In this document: positions 1 through 7,903 of the stretch, one piece after another | Position numbering within the stretch: the first letter of the stretch is position 1 | Layout of the letters: each line of letters starts with the position of its first letter | From: Microbacterium sp. Gd 4-13 | Lineage (GTDB): Bacteria > Actinomycetota > Actinomycetes > Actinomycetales > Microbacteriaceae | Length of the DNA: 64,000 bases | Direction of reading: 5' to 3' | Assembly: GCF_003095395.1 (NCBI RefSeq) | Contig: NZ_QEIJ01000005.1 | Span: forward strand, 1-64,000 | Translations under genes and position numbers: made by a program | The notes under the pieces: model-generated | What the model saw: only the letters and a program-made list of their open reading frames with translations | What the model was told of the DNA's origin: nothing | The model's database searches: none

Positions 1-432
1 CGGGAACTCTGCGGCGGCGCGGACGGGTGGATGCGGGTGCTCACCCACCCCGAGACGGGGATGGTGCTCTCCGTCGGACGTGACCAGTACCGCACCCCGG
101 CGGCGTTACGACGGCTCGTGGAATGGCGGGCCCCGACCTGCATGGCCCCCGGATGCGGAACCCCCGCCCGAAGGTGCCAGATCGACCACCAACTCGCCTG
201 GGAACACGGCGGCACCACCGAACTCACGAACCTCGGCCCCCTCTGCGTCGGGCATCACACGATCAAGCATCACGGCGGGTGGCGCGTGAGACAGATCCCC
301 GACAGCGGCGGCGCACTCGAATGGAAATCCCCCGGCGGGAGACGATTCGTGGTGCGACCGGAACGGAAAGTCCCCGTCTTCAGACCCGCACCCGACGACG
401 ACCGCACATCCGAAGCCACCGCACCCTTCTGA
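1..432 (+). CDS. HNH endonuclease domain protein, 3' part (DUF222/13E12-type)
   Basis: The frame is already open at base 1, so the start lies outside the window and only the last 143 residues are seen. The visible part is the C-terminal HNH nuclease domain of the DUF222-HNH (13E12 repeat-like) family common in actinobacteria. The zinc/HNH elements are visible: CMAPGCG (CxxxxC), CQIDHQLAWEHGGTT with the catalytic-type DH pair, then NLGPLCVGHHTIKHHGGW. The tail is basic and Pro-rich. Family members occur in many copies and their physiological role is not established; some sit in mobile elements, but nothing mobile is visible beside this one. Confidence 0.85.
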   Translation, partial: RELCGGADGWMRVLTHPETGMVLSVGRDQYRTPAALRRLVEWRAPTCMAPGCGTPARRCQIDHQLAWEHGGTTELTNLGPLCVGHHTIKHHGGWRVRQIPDSGGALEWKSPGGRRFVVRPERKVPVFRPAPDDDRTSEATAPF

Positions 433-507
433 CCCGCGCCCTCCTGACCCGCGCCCCCGCGACCCTTCGACAACCCCGGGGCGGACCGCGCCTCGAGCGC
501 GAGCGGA

Positions 508-541
508 GCGATGCGTCGAGCGGGGCGATGCGTCGAGCGGG
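508..541. repeat. Tandem 17-bp direct repeat (two copies)
   Basis: Two adjacent perfect copies (508-524 and 525-541) of a 17-bp unit beginning GCGATGCGTCGAG lie in the 188-bp space between the converging HNH gene and the membrane-protein gene. No hairpin terminator is apparent beside them. No function is evident. Confidence 0.6.
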
Positions 542-620
542 CGGGGCGACGGCCCAAGGCCGACGCCGGGCATGCGCCCTCGCCCGGCGCATCGCGCAGC
601 GAAACGCGCGAACTCCCGGC

Positions 621-1127
621 TCAGCCGACGGCCGCGCCCGCGAGAAGGAGGAGCGAGATCGCCATGCTGACGTACTGCACCCGCTCGAGCAGATGGGCGT
701 GATGCAGACGCGTCGCCGACCACGCCGCGTACACGGCGGTCGCGGCGACCAGCGGCAGCACGAGCGAGACCGCCGAACCGCCGTGGTGCGACCCGCTGGT
801 CGCGACCGGCCCACCCGACATCGCGAGCATGAGCCCCGCCATGAGGATGGCACCGATCGCGGAGTGCACGCGCATCCCCACGACCGCCGAGGGCTCGGTC
901 GAACGTCGCCGCCTCGCCCCGAGCGCCATCGCCAGGGCGACCGTCAGCGCACTCCACCCGACCACCGGCACGAGGTGCGCGGCGGTGACGACGTCGAGCA
1001 TCGCGAGGAACATCACGATCGACAGCGACAGCTCTCGCAGCCGCGGTCGCGGGCGGTCGAGGGCGACGCAGCAGGTTCCGAGGCCGGCGGCCCCCAACGC
1101 TCCCGCGTGCAGCAGTTCCGCCGGCAT
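621..1127 (-). CDS. Small polytopic membrane protein, last gene of the amine-oxidation operon
   Basis: 168 residues, mostly hydrophobic, with about five predicted membrane helices separated by short basic or His-containing loops (LDVVTAAHLVP, SGSHHGGSA, TRLHHAHLLERVQ). Conserved-looking Met and His residues inside or next to helices recall actinobacterial DUF5134-type membrane proteins, but I cannot assign it firmly. Its ATG overlaps the stop codon of the copper amine oxidase gene by one base (TGATG), so the two are translationally coupled. Being next to a copper enzyme with a His-rich tail, a role in copper handling is conceivable but is only inference. Confidence 0.7.
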   Translation of the reverse strand: MPAELLHAGALGAAGLGTCCVALDRPRPRLRELSLSIVMFLAMLDVVTAAHLVPVVGWSALTVALAMALGARRRRSTEPSAVVGMRVHSAIGAILMAGLMLAMSGGPVATSGSHHGGSAVSLVLPLVAATAVYAAWSATRLHHAHLLERVQYVSMAISLLLLAGAAVG

Positions 1128-3127
1128 CAGTGGTGATCGTGGTGGTCTGCGTGCGGGTCGTCGCTGCCGTGATGCACGTGGGCGTGACCGTCATGGTCGT
1201 GACCGTGCCCATCGTGACCGTGCCCACCCGAGGGCGCGTGACAGGCGGCCTCCTCGGACGGCGGAACGTCGAGCGACGGGTTGCGCACGAAGAAGCCGTC
1301 GGGCTCCAGGCGCAGGCCGATCTTGTGAGCCGGCATGATCGGCCACTCCTCGGGCTTCGGGTAGTGGTGCACACCGACGATCGGCCACACCACGAGCTCA
1401 GCCCCGTCGAGCGGGCGGTCGGCCTGCTGCCAGGCCGTGATGCCCTCGGCCTCGAGCGGGGCCTGGTTCGGGTACTCCCCCGCGATGAACCGCTCCGAGG
1501 CGTCGTACGCGGTGGCCCACAGGTGCTTGCCGACGAACGGCGCCTTGCGCGCCACGACGCTCCCGGGCTTGGCGAACAGGCGCGTGGTGTTGAGCACCGA
1601 CAGACGGTACGCCGTCGACTCACCGAAGCGGTTGGTGTTCTCCGTGTTCTCGATCCGCCAGTGCAGGGCGCGCGACGCATCCGCCAGGCGCGCCGCATCC
1701 TTCTCCGACGAGATGGTCTCCGACACCATCTTCACCGCGTTCCCCCACGGGTTCAGCTCGTCGTCCTCCTCGACCTCGGCGTGCACCTCGACGAGGCGGT
1801 TCAGCGGACCGTCGACGGCGGTGTCGAGACGGATGGCGAAGTAGTGCTGGTGGGTCGGAGCCTGCACGTTCGGACTCACCATGCGTCCGAACGGGGGCAT
1901 CTTGCCGTCGTCGATGCCCGAGACCGACAGGATGCCGGTGAGCTTGATCTCCAGCTCGATGTTGCCGTCCTGGTAGAGCGACCAGTAGAAGCCGTAGTCG
2001 TAGTTCGCCACGGTCGCGAAGAACGAGATCACCAGCCGGCGCGAGCGACGCACGTCGGCCTCGCCGGTGCGGGTGTTCACGTGCTTCCAGAGGATCGAGT
2101 GGTCCTCCTCGTGCAGACAGATGCCGTTGGAGATCGTCATCGCCTCGCCGTTACCGTCGAGCACGTGCGCGTCGAAGTAGCGGATCTCGCCGAGGCAGTC
2201 GCACCCGAGTTCGAGGGAGGCGGTGAGCGGTCCCGCGCCGTACTCGCCCCAGTCGAAGAAGTTCTTGCGGTACGCGGTCGGGTCGGAGTCGAGGTAGGGC
2301 ACGTACATCTCGTTGATCGACGCCCGGCGCATGACCGAACGGTCGACGTCGCCGTCCCGGTACGAGATGTCGTGCAGCACGAGCCCCTCGCGGTGGGTGA
2401 AACCGATGTTGAACGACCAGTTCTGCCAGGTGACGCGGTGCCCGTCGACGTCGAATCCGGGCCCCTGCGGTTGGGTGATCTCCAGCGGCGCGACCTCGCG
2501 GTCGGGGCCCCAGGTGCCCGAGCGGTAGTTGCCCGACTCGCTGGCCATCGGGATCACGCCGTGATCTTCGATGCGGATGACGTCGAGGGTCTCGAGATCG
2601 AGAATCGGCACGAGGCCCGCCACGGGCCGCGCGTAGCCGTTGTCGTCCACGCTCTCGCGGTACCAGACCGTTCCCCACGACAGTCGGCGGTCTGCGAGGT
2701 CCTCGGGCTCGAAGCCCGTGATCGACTCGGGGTCGACCCATACCAGCGAGGTGTCATGGATGCCGCGTTTGGCGAGTGCTTCGACGATGAGCGGGTGGTT
2801 GCGCGCCGCCTGGGCGATCGCCCGCGCCTCGTCGGAGGAGACGCCCGGACGCTTCGCGTCGACGTCGGCCCAGCCCGAGAGCACCGCGTCGCGGTCGGTA
2901 CCCGACGTCCAGCCGGTGACCTCCCACGCGGCGTGGGCGTCGGGGTTCATGACCACCAGTCGCACCGGGCGGCCCTGACCCGGCGCGAGAGCGCGGGCGA
3001 GTCCTTCCTCCACGGCGATGCCCCAGAACCGCGGTCGCTCGCCGATACGCGCGTCGGCGCGCACCAGGGCGGTGATCTCGTCGATCTCGGTGGGCGTGAG
3101 CGGGTCGCTCCAGATGCGTGAGGTCAT
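1127..3127 (-). CDS. Copper-containing primary amine oxidase with His-rich C-terminal tail
   Basis: 666 residues; oxidatively deaminates primary amines to aldehyde, ammonia and H2O2 using copper and a self-made topaquinone. The topaquinone motif is VANYDYGFYW with the modified Tyr at 376; the expected catalytic base is Asp292 in FFDWGEYG, 84 residues before it as in the Arthrobacter enzyme; copper ligands are His426 and His428 (HQH) and a later His in GVHHYPKPEEWPIMP. No signal peptide is seen. ATG at 3127 follows a strong GGAGGAG site; upstream extension in this frame would run inside the gamma-glutamyltransferase gene. The last ~30 residues are a Gly/Asp/His run (HGHDGHGHDHDGHAHVHH) beyond the catalytic fold, plausibly a metal store. 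Confidence 0.95.
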   Translation of the reverse strand: MTSRIWSDPLTPTEIDEITALVRADARIGERPRFWGIAVEEGLARALAPGQGRPVRLVVMNPDAHAAWEVTGWTSGTDRDAVLSGWADVDAKRPGVSSDEARAIAQAARNHPLIVEALAKRGIHDTSLVWVDPESITGFEPEDLADRRLSWGTVWYRESVDDNGYARPVAGLVPILDLETLDVIRIEDHGVIPMASESGNYRSGTWGPDREVAPLEITQPQGPGFDVDGHRVTWQNWSFNIGFTHREGLVLHDISYRDGDVDRSVMRRASINEMYVPYLDSDPTAYRKNFFDWGEYGAGPLTASLELGCDCLGEIRYFDAHVLDGNGEAMTISNGICLHEEDHSILWKHVNTRTGEADVRRSRRLVISFFATVANYDYGFYWSLYQDGNIELEIKLTGILSVSGIDDGKMPPFGRMVSPNVQAPTHQHYFAIRLDTAVDGPLNRLVEVHAEVEEDDELNPWGNAVKMVSETISSEKDAARLADASRALHWRIENTENTNRFGESTAYRLSVLNTTRLFAKPGSVVARKAPFVGKHLWATAYDASERFIAGEYPNQAPLEAEGITAWQQADRPLDGAELVVWPIVGVHHYPKPEEWPIMPAHKIGLRLEPDGFFVRNPSLDVPPSEEAACHAPSGGHGHDGHGHDHDGHAHVHHGSDDPHADHHDHH

Positions 3128-3144
3128 GGGGTTCTCCTCCAGTG

Positions 3145-4644
3145 TCAAAGGGTGACGACGCCGACACCGTCGGCTCGGGGATCGCTCGCGGCGTCGAGTA
3201 GGTGGTCGTCGCGTCGCCGCACGAGCTGCACGTGTCCGGCGACGTCCGCGCGAGCGGGAAGGTCGGCCACGGGAACGCCCGCGGCTCTCGCGCCGGCGAG
3301 CGCCTCGGGCGCGACACCGGGCTCGGCGGCCAGGGTGAGCCGATCGAATCCGAGGTCGACGTCTCCGACGATCCAGCGAGGCCGCGCGAGGATCGCGTCG
3401 AGCGGCTCTCGCATCGATGATCGGGCGGCGAAGAGCTGCGCGAGAATCCAGGGCTGCGCGCGACCGCCCTGGCAGCCGGCGATCACGAGGTTCGCGGCGT
3501 CTTCCACGATCAGGGGGCACAGGGTGTGGGGTGGGCGGGCACCGGCGCGCAGAAGGGCCGGCGATGCCGGGTCGGTGCTGAACGCACTCCCGCGGTTGTG
3601 GAACAGCACGCCCGTCGCGGGGTCGAGGAACCCCGCGCCGAAGGTGAAGTAGACGCTCTGCACGATCGTGATCGCCCACCCGTCGTCGTCGATCGCGACC
3701 ACCGAGGCCGTGTCGCCGCTCGCCCGAGACTCGCCGATCGTCGAACCGGCACCCGCGGCGAGATCGAGCAGGGAATCCACGTCGATCGGACCCATTCGCG
3801 GATCGCCGAGGTGTGCCCCGCGGGCAGCGACGCCGCGCACGCTCGCGGCCACGAGGGCCGCAGCATCCGCGTTGCCCTCCGCGTCGAGACCGCCCGCCAC
3901 CACACCCGGCACGAGGGCGCCCGCCGACGGCGGAGGCGCGACCGACCAGGTGCGACCGCCGAGGTCGGTCGACAGCGCGGGGGTCATCTCGGGGGCGTAG
4001 CCGGCGAAGTCGTCGAGGGTGTGCACGCCGCCCGCGCTGCGGAGGGCGGCGACGAGCAGGTCGGCGGTCGCACCGGAATAGAAGTCGGTCGGGTCGTCGG
4101 CGAGGCGGCCGAACGTGTCGGCGAGAGCCGGCTGCAGGTACGTGTCGCCCTCCGCCAGCAGGTCGCCCCTCGGCGCGAACACGGCCGACAGCCCGGGGTC
4201 GGCGAGAACCCCCTCCGCCCTCGACGCGATGGCGCGCGCGAGCCCCGCGCTGACCGTGACGCCGCCCCGCGCCACGTCTGCGGCGCCGCGGAGGGCCGGC
4301 GCGAGACCGAGCGCACCGCCGAGCGCGGCGATGGCCTCCCAGCCCGCGACCATCCCGGGCACCGTCACGGAGTGCGCTCCCTGACGCGGCACCGCCGCCC
4401 ACTCCCCCGACACGGTCTCGATGGCGGCGGGTGCGGTGCCCGCCGCGATCACGGCGGTCGTGACGCCCGCGGGGTCTCGGACCAGCGCGATGAGGTCGCC
4501 GCCGATCGCGCACTGGTGCGGATAGACCACCGTCAGCATCGCGGCGGCGGCGAGCGCCGCGTCGAGCGCGTTGCCGCCGGCGGCGACCGCGCGCTCACCG
4601 GCGGTGACGGCGGCGCGATGGGGGGCGGCGAGGGCGACGGCCAT
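3145..4644 (-). CDS. Gamma-glutamyltransferase family protein (Ntn hydrolase)
   Basis: 499 residues, a single precursor expected to self-cleave before a Thr nucleophile. The likely nucleophile is Thr312 in the GDTASVV motif, followed by the family pattern (VQSVYFTFGAGF, HNRGSAF, RPPHTLCPLIV); this is the GDT-type branch, not the classical TTHxSVVD branch. The N-terminus carries the typical AGGNALDAALAAAAML segment. No signal peptide is seen, so it is probably cytoplasmic. ATG at 4644 is chosen because it lies one base after the stop of the FAD oxidase gene; a longer start at 4737 would overlap that gene by 92 bases. Its operon places it with amine oxidases, which suggests gamma-glutamyl-amine or related substrates (inference). 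Confidence 0.9.
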   Translation of the reverse strand: MAVALAAPHRAAVTAGERAVAAGGNALDAALAAAAMLTVVYPHQCAIGGDLIALVRDPAGVTTAVIAAGTAPAAIETVSGEWAAVPRQGAHSVTVPGMVAGWEAIAALGGALGLAPALRGAADVARGGVTVSAGLARAIASRAEGVLADPGLSAVFAPRGDLLAEGDTYLQPALADTFGRLADDPTDFYSGATADLLVAALRSAGGVHTLDDFAGYAPEMTPALSTDLGGRTWSVAPPPSAGALVPGVVAGGLDAEGNADAAALVAASVRGVAARGAHLGDPRMGPIDVDSLLDLAAGAGSTIGESRASGDTASVVAIDDDGWAITIVQSVYFTFGAGFLDPATGVLFHNRGSAFSTDPASPALLRAGARPPHTLCPLIVEDAANLVIAGCQGGRAQPWILAQLFAARSSMREPLDAILARPRWIVGDVDLGFDRLTLAAEPGVAPEALAGARAAGVPVADLPARADVAGHVQLVRRRDDHLLDAASDPRADGVGVVTL

Positions 4645-4645
4645 C

Positions 4646-5740
4646 TCAGAGTCCTCGTCTCGCGGTCGAGATGAAGGAGAGGTCATCGCGCGAGCGTCCT
4701 TCGTGGAGGTCGGCGACGGCGTCGCCCACGGCGGCACCGAACTTGAACCCGTGTCCCGAGCACGCGGAGACGGCGATGACCTCGGGACCGTCGGCGAGCG
4801 GCCCGAGCACGAACCTCTTGTCTTCGGTCATCGTGTACAGGCACGCGGCGGCCTCGACGACAGTGGTGTCGATGCCCGGCACGTAGTCTGACATCAGCGC
4901 GCGCAGTTCGTCGACCTCGGCGGGGGTCGCGGGGGCGACGGGCTCTTCGGGGTCCCACACCGCTCCGGCGTCGACGCCGATCTTCAACCCGTTCCCGGCC
5001 GCGTCGGGGATGCCGAAGACGAGCCCCTCCGGGCGGTCGATCGAGAAGGCGCCGAGCTGCGGCGGCATCGCGACGGGCTGACCCGCGGCGACGGTGAGGG
5101 TGAGGATGCGCCAGACCTCGACGATCGGCGCGAGGGCCGGCAGCATCCGTGCCGCCCACGAGCCCGGCGCGACGACCAGGCGTCCGGCGCGGACCTCGTC
5201 GTCGCCCGCGCGCACGACGATCCCGGACGACGTCGTGTCCCAGCCGTCGACGCGCGCGCCGAAGCGCAGGTCGGCGCCGTTGCGTGTGGCACTCGCCCGG
5301 AGCGCGTCGAGCGCGGCCTCGGCCTCCAGCACCCCGGCGTTCGGGTCGTAGACGGCGCCGTAGCCCTCGGGGATCCGCAGGCCCGGGAAGACCCCGGCGA
5401 CAGCCGCCGCGTCGGCCAGTGCGACGCAGTCCGGGCCCTGCAGCTGCGAGGCGCCCTCGTGGGCGTACACCCCACCGGTGCGGTGGATCAGTGTGCGACC
5501 GCTCTCGCGCTCGAGCGCCGCCCACGCCTCGTAGGCCTCGGCCACGAAGCCGTTCCAGACGGGGTTCGGGTAGGCGCGTCGGATCATGCGGGTGCGGCCG
5601 TGCGACGACCCGCGCGCGTGGCCCGCCGCGAACCGCTCCAGTCCGACGACCCGGTGCCCCCGCCGCGCGAGGCTCGCGACCGCCGCGGAGCCGTGCACCC
5701 CGAGTCCGAGCACGACGACGTCGGCCTCCACCACGCTCAT
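4646..5740 (-). CDS. Monomeric sarcosine oxidase / N-methyltryptophan oxidase-like FAD enzyme
   Basis: 364 residues, the usual length for this family, which oxidises N-methyl or secondary amines and amino acids giving H2O2. Visible are the N-terminal FAD-binding GLGVHGSAAVASLARRG, the SSHGRTRMIRRAY segment, the covalent-flavin region with Cys300 in AACLYTMTEDKRF (equivalent to the flavin-linked Cys of Bacillus sarcosine oxidase), and the C-terminal SGHGFKFGAAVG. Start ATG at 5740 overlaps the stop of the upstream aminotransferase gene (ATGA). Substrate cannot be told from sequence; with a copper amine oxidase downstream, a secondary-amine or methylated amino-acid substrate fits. Confidence 0.9.
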   Translation of the reverse strand: MSVVEADVVVLGLGVHGSAAVASLARRGHRVVGLERFAAGHARGSSHGRTRMIRRAYPNPVWNGFVAEAYEAWAALERESGRTLIHRTGGVYAHEGASQLQGPDCVALADAAAVAGVFPGLRIPEGYGAVYDPNAGVLEAEAALDALRASATRNGADLRFGARVDGWDTTSSGIVVRAGDDEVRAGRLVVAPGSWAARMLPALAPIVEVWRILTLTVAAGQPVAMPPQLGAFSIDRPEGLVFGIPDAAGNGLKIGVDAGAVWDPEEPVAPATPAEVDELRALMSDYVPGIDTTVVEAAACLYTMTEDKRFVLGPLADGPEVIAVSACSGHGFKFGAAVGDAVADLHEGRSRDDLSFISTARRGL

Positions 5741-6999
5741 GCCCCTCCCGACCGATGCGTTCGAGCGATGTGCGCGACCCGGTCGATCAGGGCCGCGAGG
5801 TCATTCTCGTCGTTGTAGACGTGGACCGACGCACGCACGACCGCCGAGAGGCCGCGGTCGCCGAGATCCCACTGGCCGTGGGTCGCCGGTACCGACACCA
5901 CGCGGACGCGGTCGCGGGCGAGCTCGGTCACGACGGTCGCAGAGGGCACACCCTCGACGACGAAGGTCACGATCGCCGACGGGGTGTCGATCGCCTCGCC
6001 GAGCGCGACGCCGTCGATCTCGGCGAGCGCCGCACGGACGGTGCGCCCGGTCGCGGTGAGCCACTCCTGGGTCTGCGGGATGCCGCGTTCCAACGCTTCG
6101 TCGATGGCGACGCCGAGCCCCAGACGACCGGCGATCGACGCCTCCCAGGTCTCGAAGCGCCGGGCGGACTCGTCGACGTGCCAGTCGGACGCCGACGTCC
6201 ATTGCGCACCGCGCACGTCGGGTGCCGTGGGGAGGAGGCGTTCGAAGGCGCTCGCCCCGACGTAGGCGAACCCCGTCCCCCGGGGCGCCCGCAGGAACTT
6301 GCGACCGGTCGTCACGAGCACGTCGCAACCGATCTCCCGCACATCGGAGTCGAGGTGGCCGACCGACTGGGTGGCGTCGAGCAGGAAGAAGCCGCCGTAC
6401 GAGCGCACGAGCGCGCCGATCGCGGCGACGGGCTCGACCAGCCCCGACGAGGTGGGCACGTGTGCCGCCGTGACGATCGCCGGCGGCCCCTCGGCCAGCA
6501 TCCTCTCGAGCGCATCGAGGTCGAGGAGGCGGTCGGCTCCGGCCGACACGATCTCGAGGTCGACACCGTCTTCGCGGGCGAGGGTCATGAGGTGCAGGGC
6601 GTGGCTGACGTAGGTGCTGCGCGAGGCGATGATGCGGGATCCCGCGCGGGGGCGGAGGGCGTCGAGCACGACCCGCAGACCCGTCGACGCGCTGTCGAGG
6701 AGGGCGATCTCGTGGCGTTCGGCGCCGACGAGGCGCGCCGCGGAGTCGTAGACCGCCTCGATGCGGGGCTTGACCTCGATCGCCGCCTCATAGCCGCCGA
6801 TCGCCTCCTCGAGCCGCAGGTGTTCGACCGTGGTCGTCACGACCTGCAGCGACGGGAGGGCGGCGCCCGCGGCGTTGAAGTGCCGTGCGTTCCACGAGCC
6901 GGCCGTTCGAGCCCGCTCCCGCGCCACATCGATCGGCTGCGGGGCAGGGGGCTCGGCGGAGGTCGTCGACGGCGAATTCGCCACGGGCATCGAGTTCAT
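5737..6999 (-). CDS. Class V PLP-dependent aminotransferase / desulfurase-like enzyme
   Basis: 420 residues, fold type I PLP enzyme. Lys234 in TTGRKFLRAPRGTGF is the Schiff-base lysine; Asp208 and Gln211 (LLDATQSVGH) are the expected PLP contacts; DSASTGLRV is the phosphate-side loop. The family includes cysteine desulfurases, isopenicillin-N epimerases and the C-S lyase EgtE; no active-site Cys loop of a desulfurase is apparent, so the reaction is open. ATG at 6999 has a GGGAAGG site just upstream; a longer open frame to 7050 has no better signal. It is the promoter-proximal gene of the five-gene operon running to 621 and is divergent from the amidotransferase-like gene at 7065. Confidence 0.85.
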   Translation of the reverse strand: MNSMPVANSPSTTSAEPPAPQPIDVARERARTAGSWNARHFNAAGAALPSLQVVTTTVEHLRLEEAIGGYEAAIEVKPRIEAVYDSAARLVGAERHEIALLDSASTGLRVVLDALRPRAGSRIIASRSTYVSHALHLMTLAREDGVDLEIVSAGADRLLDLDALERMLAEGPPAIVTAAHVPTSSGLVEPVAAIGALVRSYGGFFLLDATQSVGHLDSDVREIGCDVLVTTGRKFLRAPRGTGFAYVGASAFERLLPTAPDVRGAQWTSASDWHVDESARRFETWEASIAGRLGLGVAIDEALERGIPQTQEWLTATGRTVRAALAEIDGVALGEAIDTPSAIVTFVVEGVPSATVVTELARDRVRVVSVPATHGQWDLGDRGLSAVVRASVHVYNDENDLAALIDRVAHIARTHRSGGA

Positions 7000-7021
7000 G
7001 GACCTTCCCAGGGGAGCAGTA

Positions 7022-7050
7022 GGATCCAAACGTAACATAACTGGATCCAA
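7022..7050. promoter_or_regulatory. Divergent intergenic region with two GGATCCAA repeats
   Basis: The 65-bp space between the divergent start codons at 6999 and 7065 is locally AT-rich and holds two direct copies of GGATCCAA (7022-7029 and 7043-7050), 21 bp apart, i.e. on the same helix face, each built on the palindrome TGGATCCA or close to it. This is the expected layout of a regulator site controlling both transcripts. No regulator gene is adjacent. Confidence 0.45.
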
Positions 7051-7064
7051 TGTGAGGCGGGCGG

Positions 7065-7838
7065 ATGTCGAGGATGCTGGGGACGATCGCTCCGCGGGCG
7101 ATGACGCCCCACGACGCCCTCGGCGCGACGCTTCTCAGCGCCTTCCTCGACCTCGCGACACTGCACTCCGACGGGTGGGGGTACGCCCGGGCCGACGCAT
7201 CCGATCACCCTCCCCACCTGCTCACCGGTCTCACCCCCGCTCGCGACGCTCCGCTCGTCGAGTCCTCCGCGGTCTCGCTGCTCTATCTGCGCTTCGCCAG
7301 CGCCGGCGCCGCTGTCGCCCCGGAGAACCTGCAGCCCTTCGTCGCGGAAGGCATCGCCTTCGCGCACAACGGAGCACTCACACCCCGCACGCTCGCGCTC
7401 GACGCCCTCACCGACCGCGAACGAGCGGGGCTGCGGGGCACGACCGACAGCGAGGTGTATTTCGCTCTCGTGCGGCGGGCGCTGCGCTCGCTCTCCCCGA
7501 CCGAGTCGGCCGTCGCGGCCGCGGCGGCCGACGTGCGGGCGCTCTACCCCTCCGCGTGCCTGAACGCGATGCTCATCGTCGACGGGGCGCTCGTCGTGGT
7601 GCACTCCCGGGGCACCGTCGAGCCGCCGCTCGCCGCCTTCGCGCGGCGCGGGGTCGCCGCGGACGACCTGCCGCCCGGCCACGGCGACGACTACAACGCT
7701 CTCGCGACGACGGTGCTCCCCACCGGCGCCAGGGTGGTGGCGACATCCGGCGTCGACACCACCGGCTGGCAACTCCTCGCCGAAAACGCGGTGCACGTCT
7801 TCGAGCGAAGCGGGGCCGCGCGCTCGATCCCGCTCTGA
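7065..7838 (+). CDS. Class II glutamine amidotransferase-like protein with Ser in place of the N-terminal Cys
   Basis: 257 residues of the Ntn glutamine-amidotransferase fold, closest in pattern to EgtC/YafJ-like proteins. Recognisable elements are SDGWGYAR, LYLRFASAG, AFAHNGAL and GTTDSEVYFALV. The family normally begins MCR(L/H)LG, with Cys2 the nucleophile after Met removal; here the start is MSRMLG, so residue 2 is Ser (TCG at 7068). A Ser-nucleophile hydrolase or a non-catalytic protein are both possible. It is transcribed divergently from the amine-oxidation operon and may share its control. No strong ribosome site is seen before ATG 7065, but GAGGCGGGCGG lies upstream. Confidence 0.8.
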   Translation: MSRMLGTIAPRAMTPHDALGATLLSAFLDLATLHSDGWGYARADASDHPPHLLTGLTPARDAPLVESSAVSLLYLRFASAGAAVAPENLQPFVAEGIAFAHNGALTPRTLALDALTDRERAGLRGTTDSEVYFALVRRALRSLSPTESAVAAAAADVRALYPSACLNAMLIVDGALVVVHSRGTVEPPLAAFARRGVAADDLPPGHGDDYNALATTVLPTGARVVATSGVDTTGWQLLAENAVHVFERSGAARSIPL

Positions 7839-7857
7839 CGCCGAGCACACGGGGTGC

Positions 7858-7903
7858 GCCCGAACGCACGGGCTGCGCGCGGACTCAGACCGTGCGTTCG
7901 GGC
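7858..7903. terminator. Hairpin between convergent genes
   Basis: Perfect 14-bp inverted repeat GCCCGAACGCACGG (7858-7871) and its complement (7890-7903), 18-nt loop. The right arm lies in the last codons of the DUF916 gene. Its position between converging stop codons suggests termination in one or both directions; no U-run is evident. Confidence 0.55.

Noticed and set aside
1-432. Mobile element marked by the HNH endonuclease
   Set aside because: No transposase, integrase, terminal repeats or intron structure nearby; DUF222-HNH genes are common chromosomal genes in this group.
106-1698. 530-residue minus-strand open frame across the first two genes
   Set aside because: Arg/Pro/Ala-rich high-G+C shadow of the HNH, membrane-protein and amine-oxidase genes; no family features.
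3128-4513. N-terminal extension of the amine oxidase frame to 4513
   Set aside because: It is antiphase to the gamma-glutamyltransferase gene on the same strand and the ATG at 3127 has an excellent ribosome site.
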